Shown in pieces: positions 1 to 12,006 of a stretch of 64,000 bases of DNA. The notes under the pieces are model-generated. The model was not told the origin of the DNA. It searched no databases and was given only the letters and a program-made list of their open reading frames with translations. Both the position numbers and the translations under genes were made by a program. Source of the DNA: Nepenthes gracilis (lineage: Eukaryota > Streptophyta > Magnoliopsida > Caryophyllales > Nepenthaceae). The stretch spans positions 17,443,299-17,507,298 of the forward strand of contig BSYO01000009.1 in the NCBI GenBank assembly GCA_033239525.1. Direction: 5' to 3'. Numbering within the stretch: the stretch's first letter is position 1; the number at the start of each line of letters is the position of its first letter.

Positions 1-725
1 TACTTAATATATCAACCACTTGAAGAATATATTCAGACAATATGTTCACATCTACGCTAGCCTTACTTTTCCTTTCCTTAAACGTCCTCTGTGTAATTGG
101 AGTTATAACAGACGATTCACTTTAAGTAGGTGATTCATCACTGTCATGTAAGTTTTCATTCTCTATTTCTACAATATTATTTATGCTGAACTGCTCGTTT
201 TCTGATTTATCGTGTTTAAATCCTATAATAATATTCTTGGCGACTTGTGCATTTGCTTTAGTTGCATAATCTTTAGTGTAAGTTATTGACAAAATTTTAA
301 AATACAAAAACAACTTCTTTTGTCAAATAATAGCCTCTTGTGGTTACGTAATAAAATATTAGGTGTTAAATTGTATTGTGGCCAAAGTATAAATAATATT
401 AGGTAAAGTATAAAACTTACCTATATGTAGGCATTTTATATATGATGTTCTGTATCAACTATTTTTTATGCGTCATTCCATCCAAATCCAAAAGTATTTG
501 TAACCATTTATTATATCATATACGATATTTCAATCCCTTTTTAATATTTTTATTCTAGATGAAATTGCTTTTAAATCCAAATTTGACAATTTTTATTTTA
601 AAATTCTCTCTAACTCATCTAAATATCTTGATTCAAATCCATTGCCAGTATTGTGTGTATCAGTATAATACAATTTAACCATGCTAATAGTAAGAGCATC
701 ATTTTCATGAAGCTTTCATCTTCTT
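1..725 (-). pseudogene. PIF/Harbinger accessory Myb/SANT-like protein, decayed, runs off the window start
   Basis: Reading the minus strand from about 720 downward gives a broken frame resembling the Myb/SANT-like DNA-binding protein that accompanies PIF/Harbinger transposases. One stretch reads YLDELERIL, then a segment like LKAISSRIKILKRD followed by VYDIING. After a frameshift near 500 the family's glycine/tryptophan core appears as FGFGWNDA. Several stops and at least one frameshift break it, so no product is expected. The part nearest position 1 is acidic and Ser/Lys-rich, like the linker and C-terminal region of these proteins. It lies directly downstream of the transposase remnant on the same strand, the usual two-gene arrangement. 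The family call rests on remembered motif patterns, not on a search. Confidence 0.6.
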
Positions 726-1009
726 TTGGTATTTTTATAAACTTGTGACATGCTTACCACAATTATATAATACAAGTACACAACTATCTATCAAAATATC
801 GCATTAAGCAAGAATTGTAGATGACATATCATAGCTATATATAAGCGAACACATAAATGAATACACATCGTCAACAAGAATTGCACTCAAACCGATATGC
901 AAGCAAAATTACATTTCAAATAAGTCGATAAGAACATACTAAATGAGCACAGATAAATGATCGTAATAACTAACATTACTCAAGTTGAATGTGTCAAATG
1001 TAGCATTCA

Positions 1010-2190
1010 ATGATATCCCCTTTCGTTGAACATTGTATTTGCCAAGTTATCCTTTAGTTTACTCCAACCATCAGTTGGATCAAATTGTATTATCCTGTCC
1101 ACATCTTCATCTACCAAATCCTTGTGATACATATCATTGTATTTATTCTCAATAGAATCATAATCTATTTTATTTCTAATAAAATTGTAGAGCAGATAAC
1201 AATTAATAATAACTTGATAGTGTATTCTAATAAGATAAAATGATAGACTTTTAAGGATCTCACATTATATTTTCAACAATCTGAAATACCTTTTAATAAT
1301 ATTACTAGTGGCATATTTTATATTAAAAAATTTCTCTGCCATTCTTGGGTGGTGGCTTTAACGCAATTTATTTAAATGGTATCTTTGCTCCCTAAATGAT
1401 ACAAGGAATCCATTACAATTTGTATATCCCGTATTAACTAAGTGGCAAGTGCCTATATAAAAATACTATATATCATTATGTAAAATAACATATTAGAAAA
1501 AATATTATACTTATTTCAATGATTTAAAATTGTACCATTGGAAACTTTCAATTCATGTCTTCTATTTAGTGCATCTCGAAGAATTTTAAAATCTGCCATA
1601 AATCCTTCTCAACCAGGAAGTACATATATAAATTACATGTCATAAGTACTTACTCCTAACACGTTTGTAGATATATCTCCCTTATGAATTCAATATTTAG
1701 GTTTGTTTATAGTTTGTATCTTAATTTTTATGTATATTCCATTCAAAGCGCCTATATAATTCTACAATTACATATTGAACTGAAATGAGTTATCTAATAC
1801 ATTTATTATGCAAATATAACTGTGAATATATATAAAATAATTATCATATTGGGAACTACTTTCATTACTCATCTGTACGATTCTCAAGAATGGGTTCCGG
1901 TCATCTAAATGAGTGTGCCTGTAGATGTATTATTGTGACTAATACTTTATTAAATATTCTATTAACTATCTCACCCGACCTATCAAAATTATGAATATGC
2001 AAATATATTATCACTTACTCATCAACAAGTATGTGTTTCGATGGACAAAGTCTCCCAATATGTTTTCACATCTCACACAATTTGAAAAATACGAGCCTAC
2101 TCATTTTTAAAATATTAATACAAGTGACATCACTACCATGTATGATTCTGTTGATATATTCTCTTTTTCTATAAAAATTAAGTCTATAAG
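1010..2190 (-). pseudogene. PIF/Harbinger transposase (ALP1-like), decayed
   Basis: In order on the minus strand I read an N-terminal segment resembling FKLCEM and RLCPSKHILVDE (about 2130-2030), then IGALNGIYIKI (about 1750), KGDISTNVLGV and FIYVLPG (about 1690-1610). Next come NTGYTNCNGFLVSFREQRYH (about 1440-1380), a segment like HPRMAEKFFNIKYA, and LLYNFIRNKIDYD (about 1190-1160). These match the DDE endonuclease core and the C-terminal LHNFIR-type motif of plant Harbinger transposases. Two catalytic Asp positions appear as Asn (GALN for GALD, NTGY for DAGY), and there are in-frame stops and shifts, so the copy is inactive. It is followed on the same strand by the Myb/SANT-like remnant. 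I could not place terminal inverted repeats or target duplications. Confidence 0.8.
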
Positions 2191-3300
2191 ATCTCATAAT
2201 TGTAAGTTTAGGTTATTTAATACTTAAAATTACACTTAAGACATATAGAAACTACCAAATTGTATGACAAATATTAATCTATTACATTAACAAGACTACT
2301 ATCTTCTTTTTCTTCTTATTAAAAAAGTTAAAGCGTAACTAATCCATAAATAATAATGATAAACTATAACATATATAAATATAAGAAAAAAAAGTTATTA
2401 ATATAATAATAAAAAAGAATAATCTGGATGTAGGCCATGTAAAGTAGGCAACATTACTCTCAAAATGCTGCCCATTTGATGCAAATGCTTGATGAGGTGA
2501 CGGGTAAGAGGGTTGCATTTATTTCTTGCCAAATCAACAGCCGGTTCTTCTAATTTTTTATAGTAACTGATTGTATTCACATATTAAAATATAACCCAAA
2601 CACGACCCATTCACAGAACCGATTGTATTCACAGGTTAAATAACAAGAACCGCATGTCTGTAATTACGAATCATCAGACCCATACTCAACAATTACTAAT
2701 CATCAGACCAGAGCTGGCTCTTCACAATTTCATTGTAATTGCGAAGGATACGTAATTACGAAGAGGTTTCTGATATGGTGAGTAAAATTATCTGTAATTA
2801 CGAATACAAATACAGCAACAAATACAACACTAATTCATATTTTTGATTTCACTCTAATTGAGTGAAATTTTTGAAAATTTTGATGGAGCAGATTTTTGAA
2901 CAGGCGGAGAAATAGGGGAACTAGGGCTTTGAAGAAGCTTTTGATCATTCTTACCTTTCCAGGGCAATAGCTTTCTAGCATGTAGAGGCGGAGGTATTGG
3001 AGAGAAATCAAAACTTTCGAACATTCCTGTACAAGGGGAGAGAGCTACTGATTTTCGAGTGAAGGTTTCGAAGAAGATGGAGACGAGAGAAGATAAATAT
3101 AGATGGAGCCGAACAGTGCTTTAAAGAGTGATGGAAGGTAGAGAAGACGAATATAACGACCAAAGAAGAGGCTATGAGCCGAAGAGAAAGCGAAGAAAGG
3201 GACGAAGAAAAAAAGAAGAATGACGAACGGTTGGGAGACGAAAAATAAATAATGAAGCAATCGGGGTTTCAAATAAAGGATAAAAGGACGAAGGTATCCA
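2191..3300. other. Probable 5' flank of the Harbinger element, no gene seen
   Basis: This stretch is upstream of the transposase remnant on its coding strand. It has recurring TAATTACGAA-type words at about 2655-2800 and a purine-rich (GAAGA) block at about 2880-3280 that gives spurious pyrimidine-rich frames on the other strand. I found no domain, splice pattern or RNA gene. Confidence 0.35.
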
Positions 3301-3835
3301 ATTTAGATGAACGTTGAAAATAGGGGCAAAAGTGTAATATTTACGGGAATAATAATTCCTTACATATTAGGAATAAATAATACAAAAGAAATCCTGATAT
3401 CTTTTATTCATTGAGTTGGAAAAATATTTATAACTCCAAGAATAATTATTTCATATAAAAAAGAAACAAAATATATAAATAAATATTTAACTGGTAATAA
3501 GATAATAATAAAATTTCTATTTTCACCAACCAAATATGTCATAAGAATACATGACATTTGAAGAGATATAAGAAAAAACATAACAGACAATAATTATCTT
3601 TAATAAAAATTAAACTAACATTTTTAGGTGGCGTAGGACTATAAATTTTTCAGTATAACTAGTGATTAAATTTAGAGGGATTGACGAAATATATAGTTTA
3701 ATTAGAAATCCTTTTTCTCATAACAAATAACTACATGTTTGAACATTGCGTGCAGAATGCAAATGTACATATAGCCCCTATATGTATAAACATCCTGATA
3801 AACTATTAAATGTAAAATTATTTATATTTTTTAAA

Positions 3836-4083
3836 ATTTAAATAAGAATTAATCTTTAAATTAGTACACATAAAATTTCATATTCTTTTAACTAGTAAAA
3901 TATAATTATCATGTAATAATTTTTTTATATTTTTATTAAAGGTGAGACTAATTTTTTATAATTTAAATAAGAATTAATCTTTAAATTAATACACGTAAAA
4001 TTTTATATTTTTTTAACTAGTAAAATATAATTATCATATAATAATTTGTCTTATATTTTTATTATATCAAATCAAAATTTTTA
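3836..4083. repeat. Two-copy tandem duplication, period about 124 bp
   Basis: The block beginning with AATAAGAATTAATCTTTAAA at 3841 recurs at 3965 with few substitutions. Both copies continue through an ACTAGTAAAATATAATTATC segment. Confidence 0.8.
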
Positions 4084-5590
4084 AAATTAAAAATTATAAA
4101 AAATTTATTGGTTTAAAATTTTTAAGCACCCATATACTATTTTCTTAATTTTTAAAATAATTAATATTATTATAAATAAATTTAGGATATTTAGTAAGAT
4201 TTTTTTATTATTTTTTACCACATTTCAAATAATAATTTATTATTTCTTTATTAAAATCATAAATTTTTAATTTTGAGTATTAAATTATTTTATATAAGTT
4301 GCACATATCATATTATTAATATTTATATTAAGAATAATTTATAATTTATTTTTCTTATGTGTAAAAAATAAATAATATTATTCTATTTGTTAAAATTTTT
4401 TCTTTTCAAAAGTAATAATTCAATACACTATATATATAAACAAAACAAGTCAAGATCTAAGAAGATGAAAATTAACTATCTAATAAGATAAAATTTTACG
4501 TATCGGATGTTGAAGACTATGTATTCTTTTTATTTTATTTTTACCATCTTTCACAATAAAAAAATATTCTTACGGTTGAACAAATTACAGATATTAATTA
4601 GAAGATGATTGAAACAATTAAGTATTTTTAAAAAATATTTTATTTTACTAGTAACGAATTTGTATATACTTGTTACACTACTCAAAATCCATTTTAAAGC
4701 TAATTATTGTCATTTACTGATTTAATTATATTTTTTGAGATCATTATGGTTATCGCCAAATAATACAGATATTAAAGATAAATATATCATTTAAATAATC
4801 AATTTTAAGTAAATATTAAAATTATTAAAAATACTATATTTAGCTATATTTTAATAAAAAAATTAAAATATTAGAGAAATTTTTTAATACTAACTTATCT
4901 CGTTATAATTAAAAACCTTTGCATGAATCAACGTAGAATATACTTATATATTGAAGAATTTCACAATAATATGATGACAACTGATAATATTAAAAAAAAT
5001 AAAAATTCACATCCATCGCAACTTGTATGTAATGTATAACTTATATGTACAATGATTAATAATGGAACATTTCACTGCAACAATAAAACACAAGTAATAG
5101 TAAAGGTGGCTGACGTGATTTGTTTTGGTTACTATGAGTTCAACGTGAAAGCCAATGAGATTTTCAAATTAATAAAAATGCAGTATTGTTTAAATTTTTT
5201 TACTACTTATAATCGATCCATATTTTTATTATAATATTAAACTTTCTGATTGATGGAAAGTCAATGAGTGCACATTTTTTATACTCATATTAATTGTATA
5301 AGATCTCTTAGTTTTACCAACAAGTATGATATTATTAGAGTTAGCTTTTAATATCAGGAGGTCAAGTAATTGACGCAAAAAAGACTAGGATAACATGAAA
5401 GATTATAAAAATATGCATCTCTTTTAAGAATTAATTTGATATAAAAAATATGCAAAGCTGTTAGTTATTTTTAATTTTATAAAAAGGATAACTCTAAAAG
5501 TAACGATAATAAAAATATAAGTAAAGCCTGACAATTAACCGAGTTATTATTAGAGTATTTTTTATTTTTTTAAATTTTATTATCAAAAAT

Positions 5591-5675
5591 ATTTAATAAA
5601 ATAAATAAAATATAATATATTTTTTATAATATTTTATATATTTTTATTTTTTAATATTTATTTATTTTATTAAAT
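5591..5675. repeat. Perfect 19-bp inverted repeat (AT-rich hairpin)
   Basis: ATTTAATAAAATAAATAAA at 5591-5609 is the exact reverse complement of 5657-5675, with an AT-only loop of 47 bp. It could be a fold-back element or simply low complexity. Confidence 0.7.
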
Positions 5676-6289
5676 ATGAGCTATTTTATATCGATTTATG
5701 ACACGACATGATCTATGTGCACGTTAGGCCAAGCACAGCGTAACCCATATGTCATGTTTGGCCGAGAAAGTCTTGCGTCATATTAGGCACAGCTCGCTAT
5801 ATAAATATGTTGTGGTGAGTAGGCACGTTTACATATGGATAGCCTATTAAAATGGGTGATACCCATATGATATGGCCCACATAACATTATTAATAAAATA
5901 TAAAATATTAGTATAATAAATAAGATTATTTCATTATGATATAAAGATAATGAATTTAATTATGAAAGTAATTATTTTTTTAATAAAAGGATTGTGTAAA
6001 GAAATCTATGTTTATTTTTTAAAAAATTTTGAAATGTAATTACTATGGATAAATTAATATAAAAATACGTATAAGTTTAATTACCCTGATTTTTATCTAT
6101 CCACCTAAATAACAACAAAAATGACTTTTACTTATTTTATTTATTTATTTATTTTACTTTATTTATTATTTTGAATGTTATTTTTATTATTATCAATGAT
6201 TTATTTTATTTTAAGTTTTAAAATTGAGTGATAAAAAATATAATTAAAATCTGTTTTATATTTTAGTAATTATATTTAATCTTTAGGGC

Positions 6290-6464
6290 AAGCTCCCCGA
6301 GAATGAGCTGAGACAGAGAGAGAGGGAGGAATCCAAGCGCGGGAAAACTACCCTCATTTTTGTCCTACCGCCCCATTGATCTCTGCTGTCACTGTGCTTA
6401 AGGATTTGTCCCTGTAAATTCGTTGACGATCAATCGAAGCGCTAAACCTGCCTCCATTAATCAG
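6290..6464 (+). promoter_or_regulatory. Putative promoter-proximal region and 5'UTR exon of RPA3
   Basis: A less AT-rich, GAGA-containing segment begins near 6290 after a long AT-rich tract. It ends at a good splice donor, CAG|GTACAAG, with the intron starting at 6465. Acceptors that would join it to the coding exon are at 7075-7076 (TTTCAG) and 7100-7101 (TATGCAG), the latter three bases before the start codon. The first exon is therefore non-coding and the leader intron is about 0.6 kb. The transcription start is not defined by sequence alone. Confidence 0.55.
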
Positions 6465-7104
6465 GTACAAGTCGGAACCCTAAACTTGACTAGCCGCAGC
6501 GCGACTCGCGTCTCGTTCCGTAGCTTTGAGATTTGTAAGTCAGATAATACACTTCAGAAGTGATGATTTGAGTTCTGGTTCATATTATTTCTTGTCAGAA
6601 TTTGATCTAAACAAGCCCGTTTGGTGTGAAACATAAGATGGAAGCCAATGATGAGGCTGTCTACCTAAAGAAAATCAGGGTGATTTTCCCGAATTTAGTT
6701 GTGAAAAATTTTTCTTTGGAAAATGCTTTCAATAGTTGAGAATTACGAAAAATTGATGGTGTTGAGTAGCAGCAGCGAAACTGGTAGTGGTAGTGTTGAT
6801 GGGATGGTATATTGGTGCTGTTGACCGGTAGTGGCGGTAGTGACAAGGTGGTGCTGCTGACTGGTATGAAGAGCGGTGGTTGGGAAAAGCACTTTGTTCT
6901 AAAATAGGAAGAGAAAATTTTCCTCCGCTTATGGAGTTTGTTTTATATTAGAAACTATTTTCCATTCTCTATGTCTACCCAAAAAGGGAATGGACTAAAT
7001 ACTATTTTCCATCCAACCAAGGGGATCCTAGAGCCTTTTCTAGATGGAGTTTTCTTTTATTATCAATGTCTTTCAGGGCTTATATAGATATTATTATGCA
7101 GACA

Positions 7105-7955
7105 ATGGATACATCAAATCCAGCGGTTTTTGTTAACGGAGGGCTGCTTCACCAGTTTGTTGGTAGAAGGGTTCGAGTAGTTATTCAGGTGATACGATCA
7201 GACGCTGGATCTGTCATAGGAAAATCAACCGATGATCATCAGCTAGTCATAAAGGGCTCCCCGACACATCCTCTTACTACTTATGTTGAGGTTATTGGCA
7301 TTGCTGACAGCAACCAATCTATCCGTGCTGATATCTGGACCAACTTTGGTGATAACTTTGGTATAAATTTTTGCTTTCTTTTTGTAAATGTCTTCTAGTT
7401 GATCCTCATTTGAGATTAGTATCAGATTGAATTTTTTTCCACATAAGCAAGTATGCTTCTTTATAAATGTTTCATATTTCATTTTATCCATTAATTTATT
7501 TTCAATAGATTGGATCGTGTGTTTGTTGTTGTTGTTGCAACTTATTGTAATTCACATTTCATTAGAGCCTCCTTTAGTTTCCTTTCCTACCTGGTCTCAT
7601 CCTTCAGCGACTGAATGTAATAGAAACTTTTGTCGGCAAAAGAATCACCATAAGATGAACATTTCATGACTATTGAGACTTGCAACTGCAAACCCTGGAT
7701 TCATCTAGCCTTTAACCTCAGTATCTTGGAAAAGTTTGGAGACTTGATGCATTATTTATGCTAAGATGTTAATATTCATATTTAATTAAAGTCCATGACA
7801 CCCACCTATGATTGTAGTACGTATTGGAGATTTTTACATTCAAAAGGTTTCCAACTCCATTAAAGTTACTTCTTTCTTGCTCTTGTGCAGATACATACTG
7901 TTACAATCAGCTTTGCCAACTTGCCAATGGGGAGTACAAGCACTTGTTTATTTGA
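7105..7955 (+). CDS. RPA3: Replication protein A 14 kDa subunit (RPA3), two coding exons
   Basis: RPA3 is the smallest subunit of the nuclear RPA heterotrimer, which binds single-stranded DNA in replication, recombination and repair. Coding exon 1 is 7105-7360 and exon 2 is 7891-7955, giving 106 residues, the normal length for plant RPA3. The donor at 7361 (G|GTATAA) and acceptor at 7889-7890 (TTGTGCAG) keep frame; the codon split across them gives Asp. The protein starts MDTSNPAVFVNGG and has the single OB-fold seen in the family, including VIQVIRSDAGSVIGKSTDD (about 30-48), KGSPTHPLTTYVEVIG and IRADIWTNFGDNF. It ends LANGEYKHLFI, the C-terminal helix region used for trimer assembly. An in-frame ATG 39 bases upstream at 7066 exists, but the conserved start and the acceptors next to 7105 favour 7105. 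No damage is seen. Confidence 0.95.
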
Positions 7956-9798
7956 GGGACAGCAGGTTATAGGACGCCACTGCAGTGAACTTCAGTCTCT
8001 TAGTCATAATTTTGGTTGCATATTTTAGGACTTGTTCAATCTGCATTTAGTTTTTAACTAAGCCATCAACGTTTACTGGTTTCAGGATGGTATGCTCAAA
8101 AATATGTTTCATTGCCATTATCCATTTTATACGTACCTCCAGTTTGTTTACTCTATACAATATTTGCCTTTGAATCTATTGTGAAGTGTGCTGTGCGGCA
8201 AGCGTTTTGTTAGGGATCTATGGTTGGCAATTTCTACGATTGGTCCTAACAAGCTCGATATGCTCATGAAGAATGCATGAGCGTGAATCACAATGAAGAT
8301 TTGCATCATGCTTGCCAAAGGCACACCTAAAGAATGTTCGAACGTGAAATACAGTAAAGCTTTGCATCGTCTGCGCCTGTGTAACGTTCGAGCGCGGAAA
8401 GCATCAATATTAGGCTGGGAGAAGCGCTCATGTGCTGTAGGGTTTGCTGTTCCACACTTGATGCACGCACAGCACGTGTGCTGATTCAAATTTTTTTATA
8501 TTTGAGTCGGTTTTAGCCCCATCCTTCATCCACCACATAAATATCTTCTTATGTTTGCCCCATCCGCCAAACATTGAAAATTGAGAGTGCTAAATTGCGA
8601 GGGCTTTGGCCAATAAAGAGAATTCTTGAAGGATAAAATTATAAATTTTTTGTGAGATTGTTTTGCCCTGTTTTTTCATTCACAAAATTCTAGAAACCTT
8701 CATTTAACAGTTATTTTAGCCTGGAAATGTTTAAAGTCCTGTTGGTGGTGTGGATTTTGGGCATGTAGTGATGTTTGGAGATTTACTAGTAATAAAGTTT
8801 AGTCTGTAAGATGATTGGGGAAAAAAAAAAAAAGTCTAATTTCATTATTGAAAGTAAATCTAAAGAATTTTTCAGTGGGGATCACAAGTTAGAAATACAT
8901 CAGTTAATGTTAGTTTGTCTAACCTATTTGGGATATAAATTAACTTTTTCATAGTAAATATGCCTATATTGATCAGAAAAGTTTAAAAAATTTTATTTAG
9001 AACTCTTGATTCTTCAGTTTTTTTTTTTATTATCAATTCTTATGTTAAGTTATTTTTTGCACTACTTTTCTTGCTTTTATCGATGACAAGTTTTATGCTG
9101 AGCAATTGATTAATATTTGCTGCATTTAGATTCAAGCACTTTTCATATGTTGAGTATTTTATGCTTCCATGTAGTCGTATCCAGAGATTGTCTATTTCTT
9201 TCATATTTGAATCTTCTTGTCCTCGAGCATTTCTCAAGATTTAGGCATCTTCTATATTGGTATTTCTGGTGGGTTTCAACTAAAATGCTCTGTTAGGACA
9301 TAGTTTTCTTTATTTTTGAGACATTGTGTCGCATGAATTAACTTTGATATAACAATCACATTGCTTGAATGTGACAGAGATGTCACAGTTTAAAATCATG
9401 AAAATTCTCTCTCTTCTCATCCTGTAAGACCTTATGATGTGAAAACCTCATGAGATGAATCCATGTCGGATTTTTGCTTTCTGATCATTTCAATTTGCCA
9501 GGGATTTTGCTAATTCCTATTGCCATTTGTTATGTAGCGATGACATGGCAGCGGATGTGGAATTTATTAGAGAGTAATTTAAAATCTAATTTTTTCATAT
9601 AGAAATGGTTTGGTGACACTCTTTGGCTATCAATCGAGTATTTTTGATGATATAATATTTATTAATTTATCAATTATTATAAGGATTTTGTTAGTGTATA
9701 TACATATATGTGTATGTGAATAGAAGAGACATTATATCATTAGAAATATTTTTTAACGCCACTTTTGACAATAAGCAATGTAGAGAATCACTAAGAGA
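7956..9798 (+). other. RPA3 3'UTR and intergenic DNA
   Basis: The RPA3 3'UTR follows the stop at 7953-7955; its end is not clear. The segment at about 8150-8490 is richer in GC, carries a TTCGAGCGCGG word at 8386-8396 and gives open frames on both strands without recognisable protein content. It may be a fragment of one of the LTR-type repeats with similar GC clusters. From 8500 to 9798 I see only AT-rich DNA. Confidence 0.4.
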
Positions 9799-12006
9799 TT
9801 GAGGGAAAAAGTCCTTTGAAAGTTCAATTCAAGCCTTTCAGAAACCAAATGTTTTAATATCAAAGTCATAAGTAGTTGTACCTGTTAGATTTAGTTACTC
9901 TCTTGTGAGTAATTTAATAAACGGATTTATTATCATAAAAATTTTTGGAGAGCAAATAAAGACGGCTTTCAGGCAACAAAGTGGCCGGTCAACAGGTTGA
10001 CCGGCTAAGGAGGCAAAATGGTAGGTCAACATGTAGTTGACCGGCTAAGGAATGAGATTGGGGGGAAAAATGATAGGTTGTGTTATTTTGCCTGATTGAG
10101 CCATTTTGTCAAGGTTGGGCAAAATGGTTGATTGCACGGGATTTACCGACTGTAGGTTTCGGTCAACTGGTTGACTGGCTAAAGGTGTGCAACTGGTTGA
10201 AGATGCACGGATTGCACTTTGCCAATATGGGGCAAAGTGGCCGGTCAACGAATTGATTGGTCAAGGAGGCAAAACGGCTAGTGAAGGCGCACACGAAAGC
10301 ACTTTGTTGATTTAGAGCTAAATGGCTGGTCAATGGACGTTGCGGCTAATCGTAGTTTTGCCAATATGCGTTGGCAAAGTTGAGGTTTGCTTTCGGTCGA
10401 TGTTCGTTGACGAGTGGGCAAAACTTGCCAGTTGTATGGAAAACGGTCAATGTGAACAGTAATGCCCGAGGTGCAGATAGGGGATAAGGCCCGAGGTCGT
10501 TGTCATTGCCCGGAGATATCAAGGAATGCCCGAGGACTTTGTGATGGCTAAGGGCATTGATAACGGTTGATGGTCTACGAACCTGAGCGCAGCAAGGATC
10601 GGGGACATCGTGGAAAGCTGGCAGTTGACGTTGCGGACAACTGACTTTGTAGAGCAGGTAGTTGCAGTGCATGCGCCGTATGTACAAGTGGCAAATTATA
10701 GAGTTGGTGGTAGGCGTTTGTCCATATGCAACCTGCCTATTGGGTTTATGGTTTCCATACATGATCAATATATGTTGCGTTTATGTTGGTATATTAGTGA
10801 CATATATATTATTGTATCGATGTCGGGTTGTGAGGGCAAAACTTGCTCGAGCCGTCCCAAGTTGTCGCCATGAGCTCGATGGAGAATGATGGCCGTCGCC
10901 TTCCGCTCGATAGTGAAAAACGATAGGGTGCGGTTTGTGCGCGCGCCAAGTCAAGGTGCTAGGGCGCCCGCAGGTTTCTAAACGGCCGCCCGACTCGAGC
11001 GCCCGTCTGTCAGAATTTTTAAACGCGTTTTTGACTCCACTATAAATTTTGGACTTAGGTTTTGAACCCTAAGAATTGGAAGATTTACGTGCCTCTTTGA
11101 GAAGAAAGCCTAAATGCTCCATTATTCCTACTTCTCTTGAGAAAACTAATTACTACAAGAGTGCTCTACATGTTCTAACTAGTTTTCTCACTCACCTTCT
11201 TTAACCATTGAAACCTTACCTTTTACCATCGTTGGAGACGTTGGTCCGTGAAGAAGGAGACTCGTTCGTGATTGGAAATTCAAGTGGTTCGAGGGAAGAT
11301 TGGCGTTGCGGAAGAGTGCGGTTTTGCGGGCAAATCAAGGAGTTCCTTGGTAGGGATCACGTGACGGGAGTGCAGGTTGCGTCGTTCACCCGATCTATAA
11401 GTTAATTTTCATAGTGCATTGCTTCCTGGCCGTTGGCGGAGTATTTTTTGGGTATCGAGTTTTGGTGGTAAAATCGGATTTTTATATTTATTGCTCATAA
11501 TTATTTATTTCTTGCATGCTTGTTATATCGTGGCCCAGAATTAAATATGGGTATATGAATATTTATATATATTGCTTCCGCTATACTTTTAACGGGGTCG
11601 AAACACGTTAGCACACAACGTGCTTTTTCAATATATATATGCATGCTAGGGATGTGGTGAAGGTGCCACAAGTGAGAAGCAGTTGAGGCGGTGAAGTTAC
11701 AACGGTGAAATCCAGGAGCATATGAAAAGGAAAAAAGAGAGGAGTGCACCATCGGTGAAAAGATGAAAAAGAAAAACAGAGAGTGAGAAGGGTTTTTTTT
11801 AGTTTGTCTCAGGTGTGTAGTGAACACTTTATTTTAAGACTTTTGTAACCAATTTTTACATAGTAGACTTGTTTGTGGATCAAATGTCCCGTGATTTTTT
11901 CTCTTTGATTTGTGAAGGATTTTTACGTAAAATTTGTGTATTCCTCCTCTTTATTTCTGTATACGTGCTTGTATGCATTTTTGTTTGACCGATCTTTTTC
12001 CCTCAA
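9799..12006 (+). mobile_element. Unclassified repeat 'family A', 13-bp terminal inverted repeats, LTR-like interior
   Basis: The ends are TTGAGGGAAAAAG (9799-9811) and its exact reverse complement CTTTTTCCCTCAA (11994-12006). Inside are many short GGTCAAC/GACCGG words (9980-10280), then a GC-rich block ending in ACTCGAGCGCCCG (about 10993-11005), a TATA-like TATAAAT at 11041, and a leader with GTGCCTCTTTGAGA. A second, diverged copy of the TATA-to-leader part lies at 33650-34690 on the minus strand. No transposase, gag or pol frame is present. The order GC cluster, TATA, leader looks like an LTR (the ends can be read as TG...CA), but the long inverted ends would also fit a non-autonomous DNA element. 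No target duplication was found. Confidence 0.5.

Larger units (their letters stand above)
3301..6285. other. AT-rich intergenic DNA
   Basis: No coding signal was recognised. It contains a short tandem duplication (3836-4083) and a perfect inverted repeat (5591-5675), both listed separately. The less AT-rich patch at about 5690-5890 has no recognisable feature. Confidence 0.5.

Noticed and set aside
3045..3272. Minus-strand Phe/Leu-rich 75-residue frame resembling a membrane peptide
   Set aside because: It is the complement of a GAAGA-rich tract; hydrophobicity follows from composition.
8148..8490. 113-residue minus frame and overlapping plus frames
   Set aside because: Moderate GC gives open frames in both directions; there is no family resemblance and no promoter or splice support.
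10346..10873. Frames of 75-140 residues on both strands
   Set aside because: They are in the GC-richer part of repeat family A, contain no domain and overlap each other in opposite directions.
11208..11405. 65-residue plus frame in family A
   Set aside because: It lies in the leader of a non-coding repeat; the homologous part at 33650-34690 is not open.
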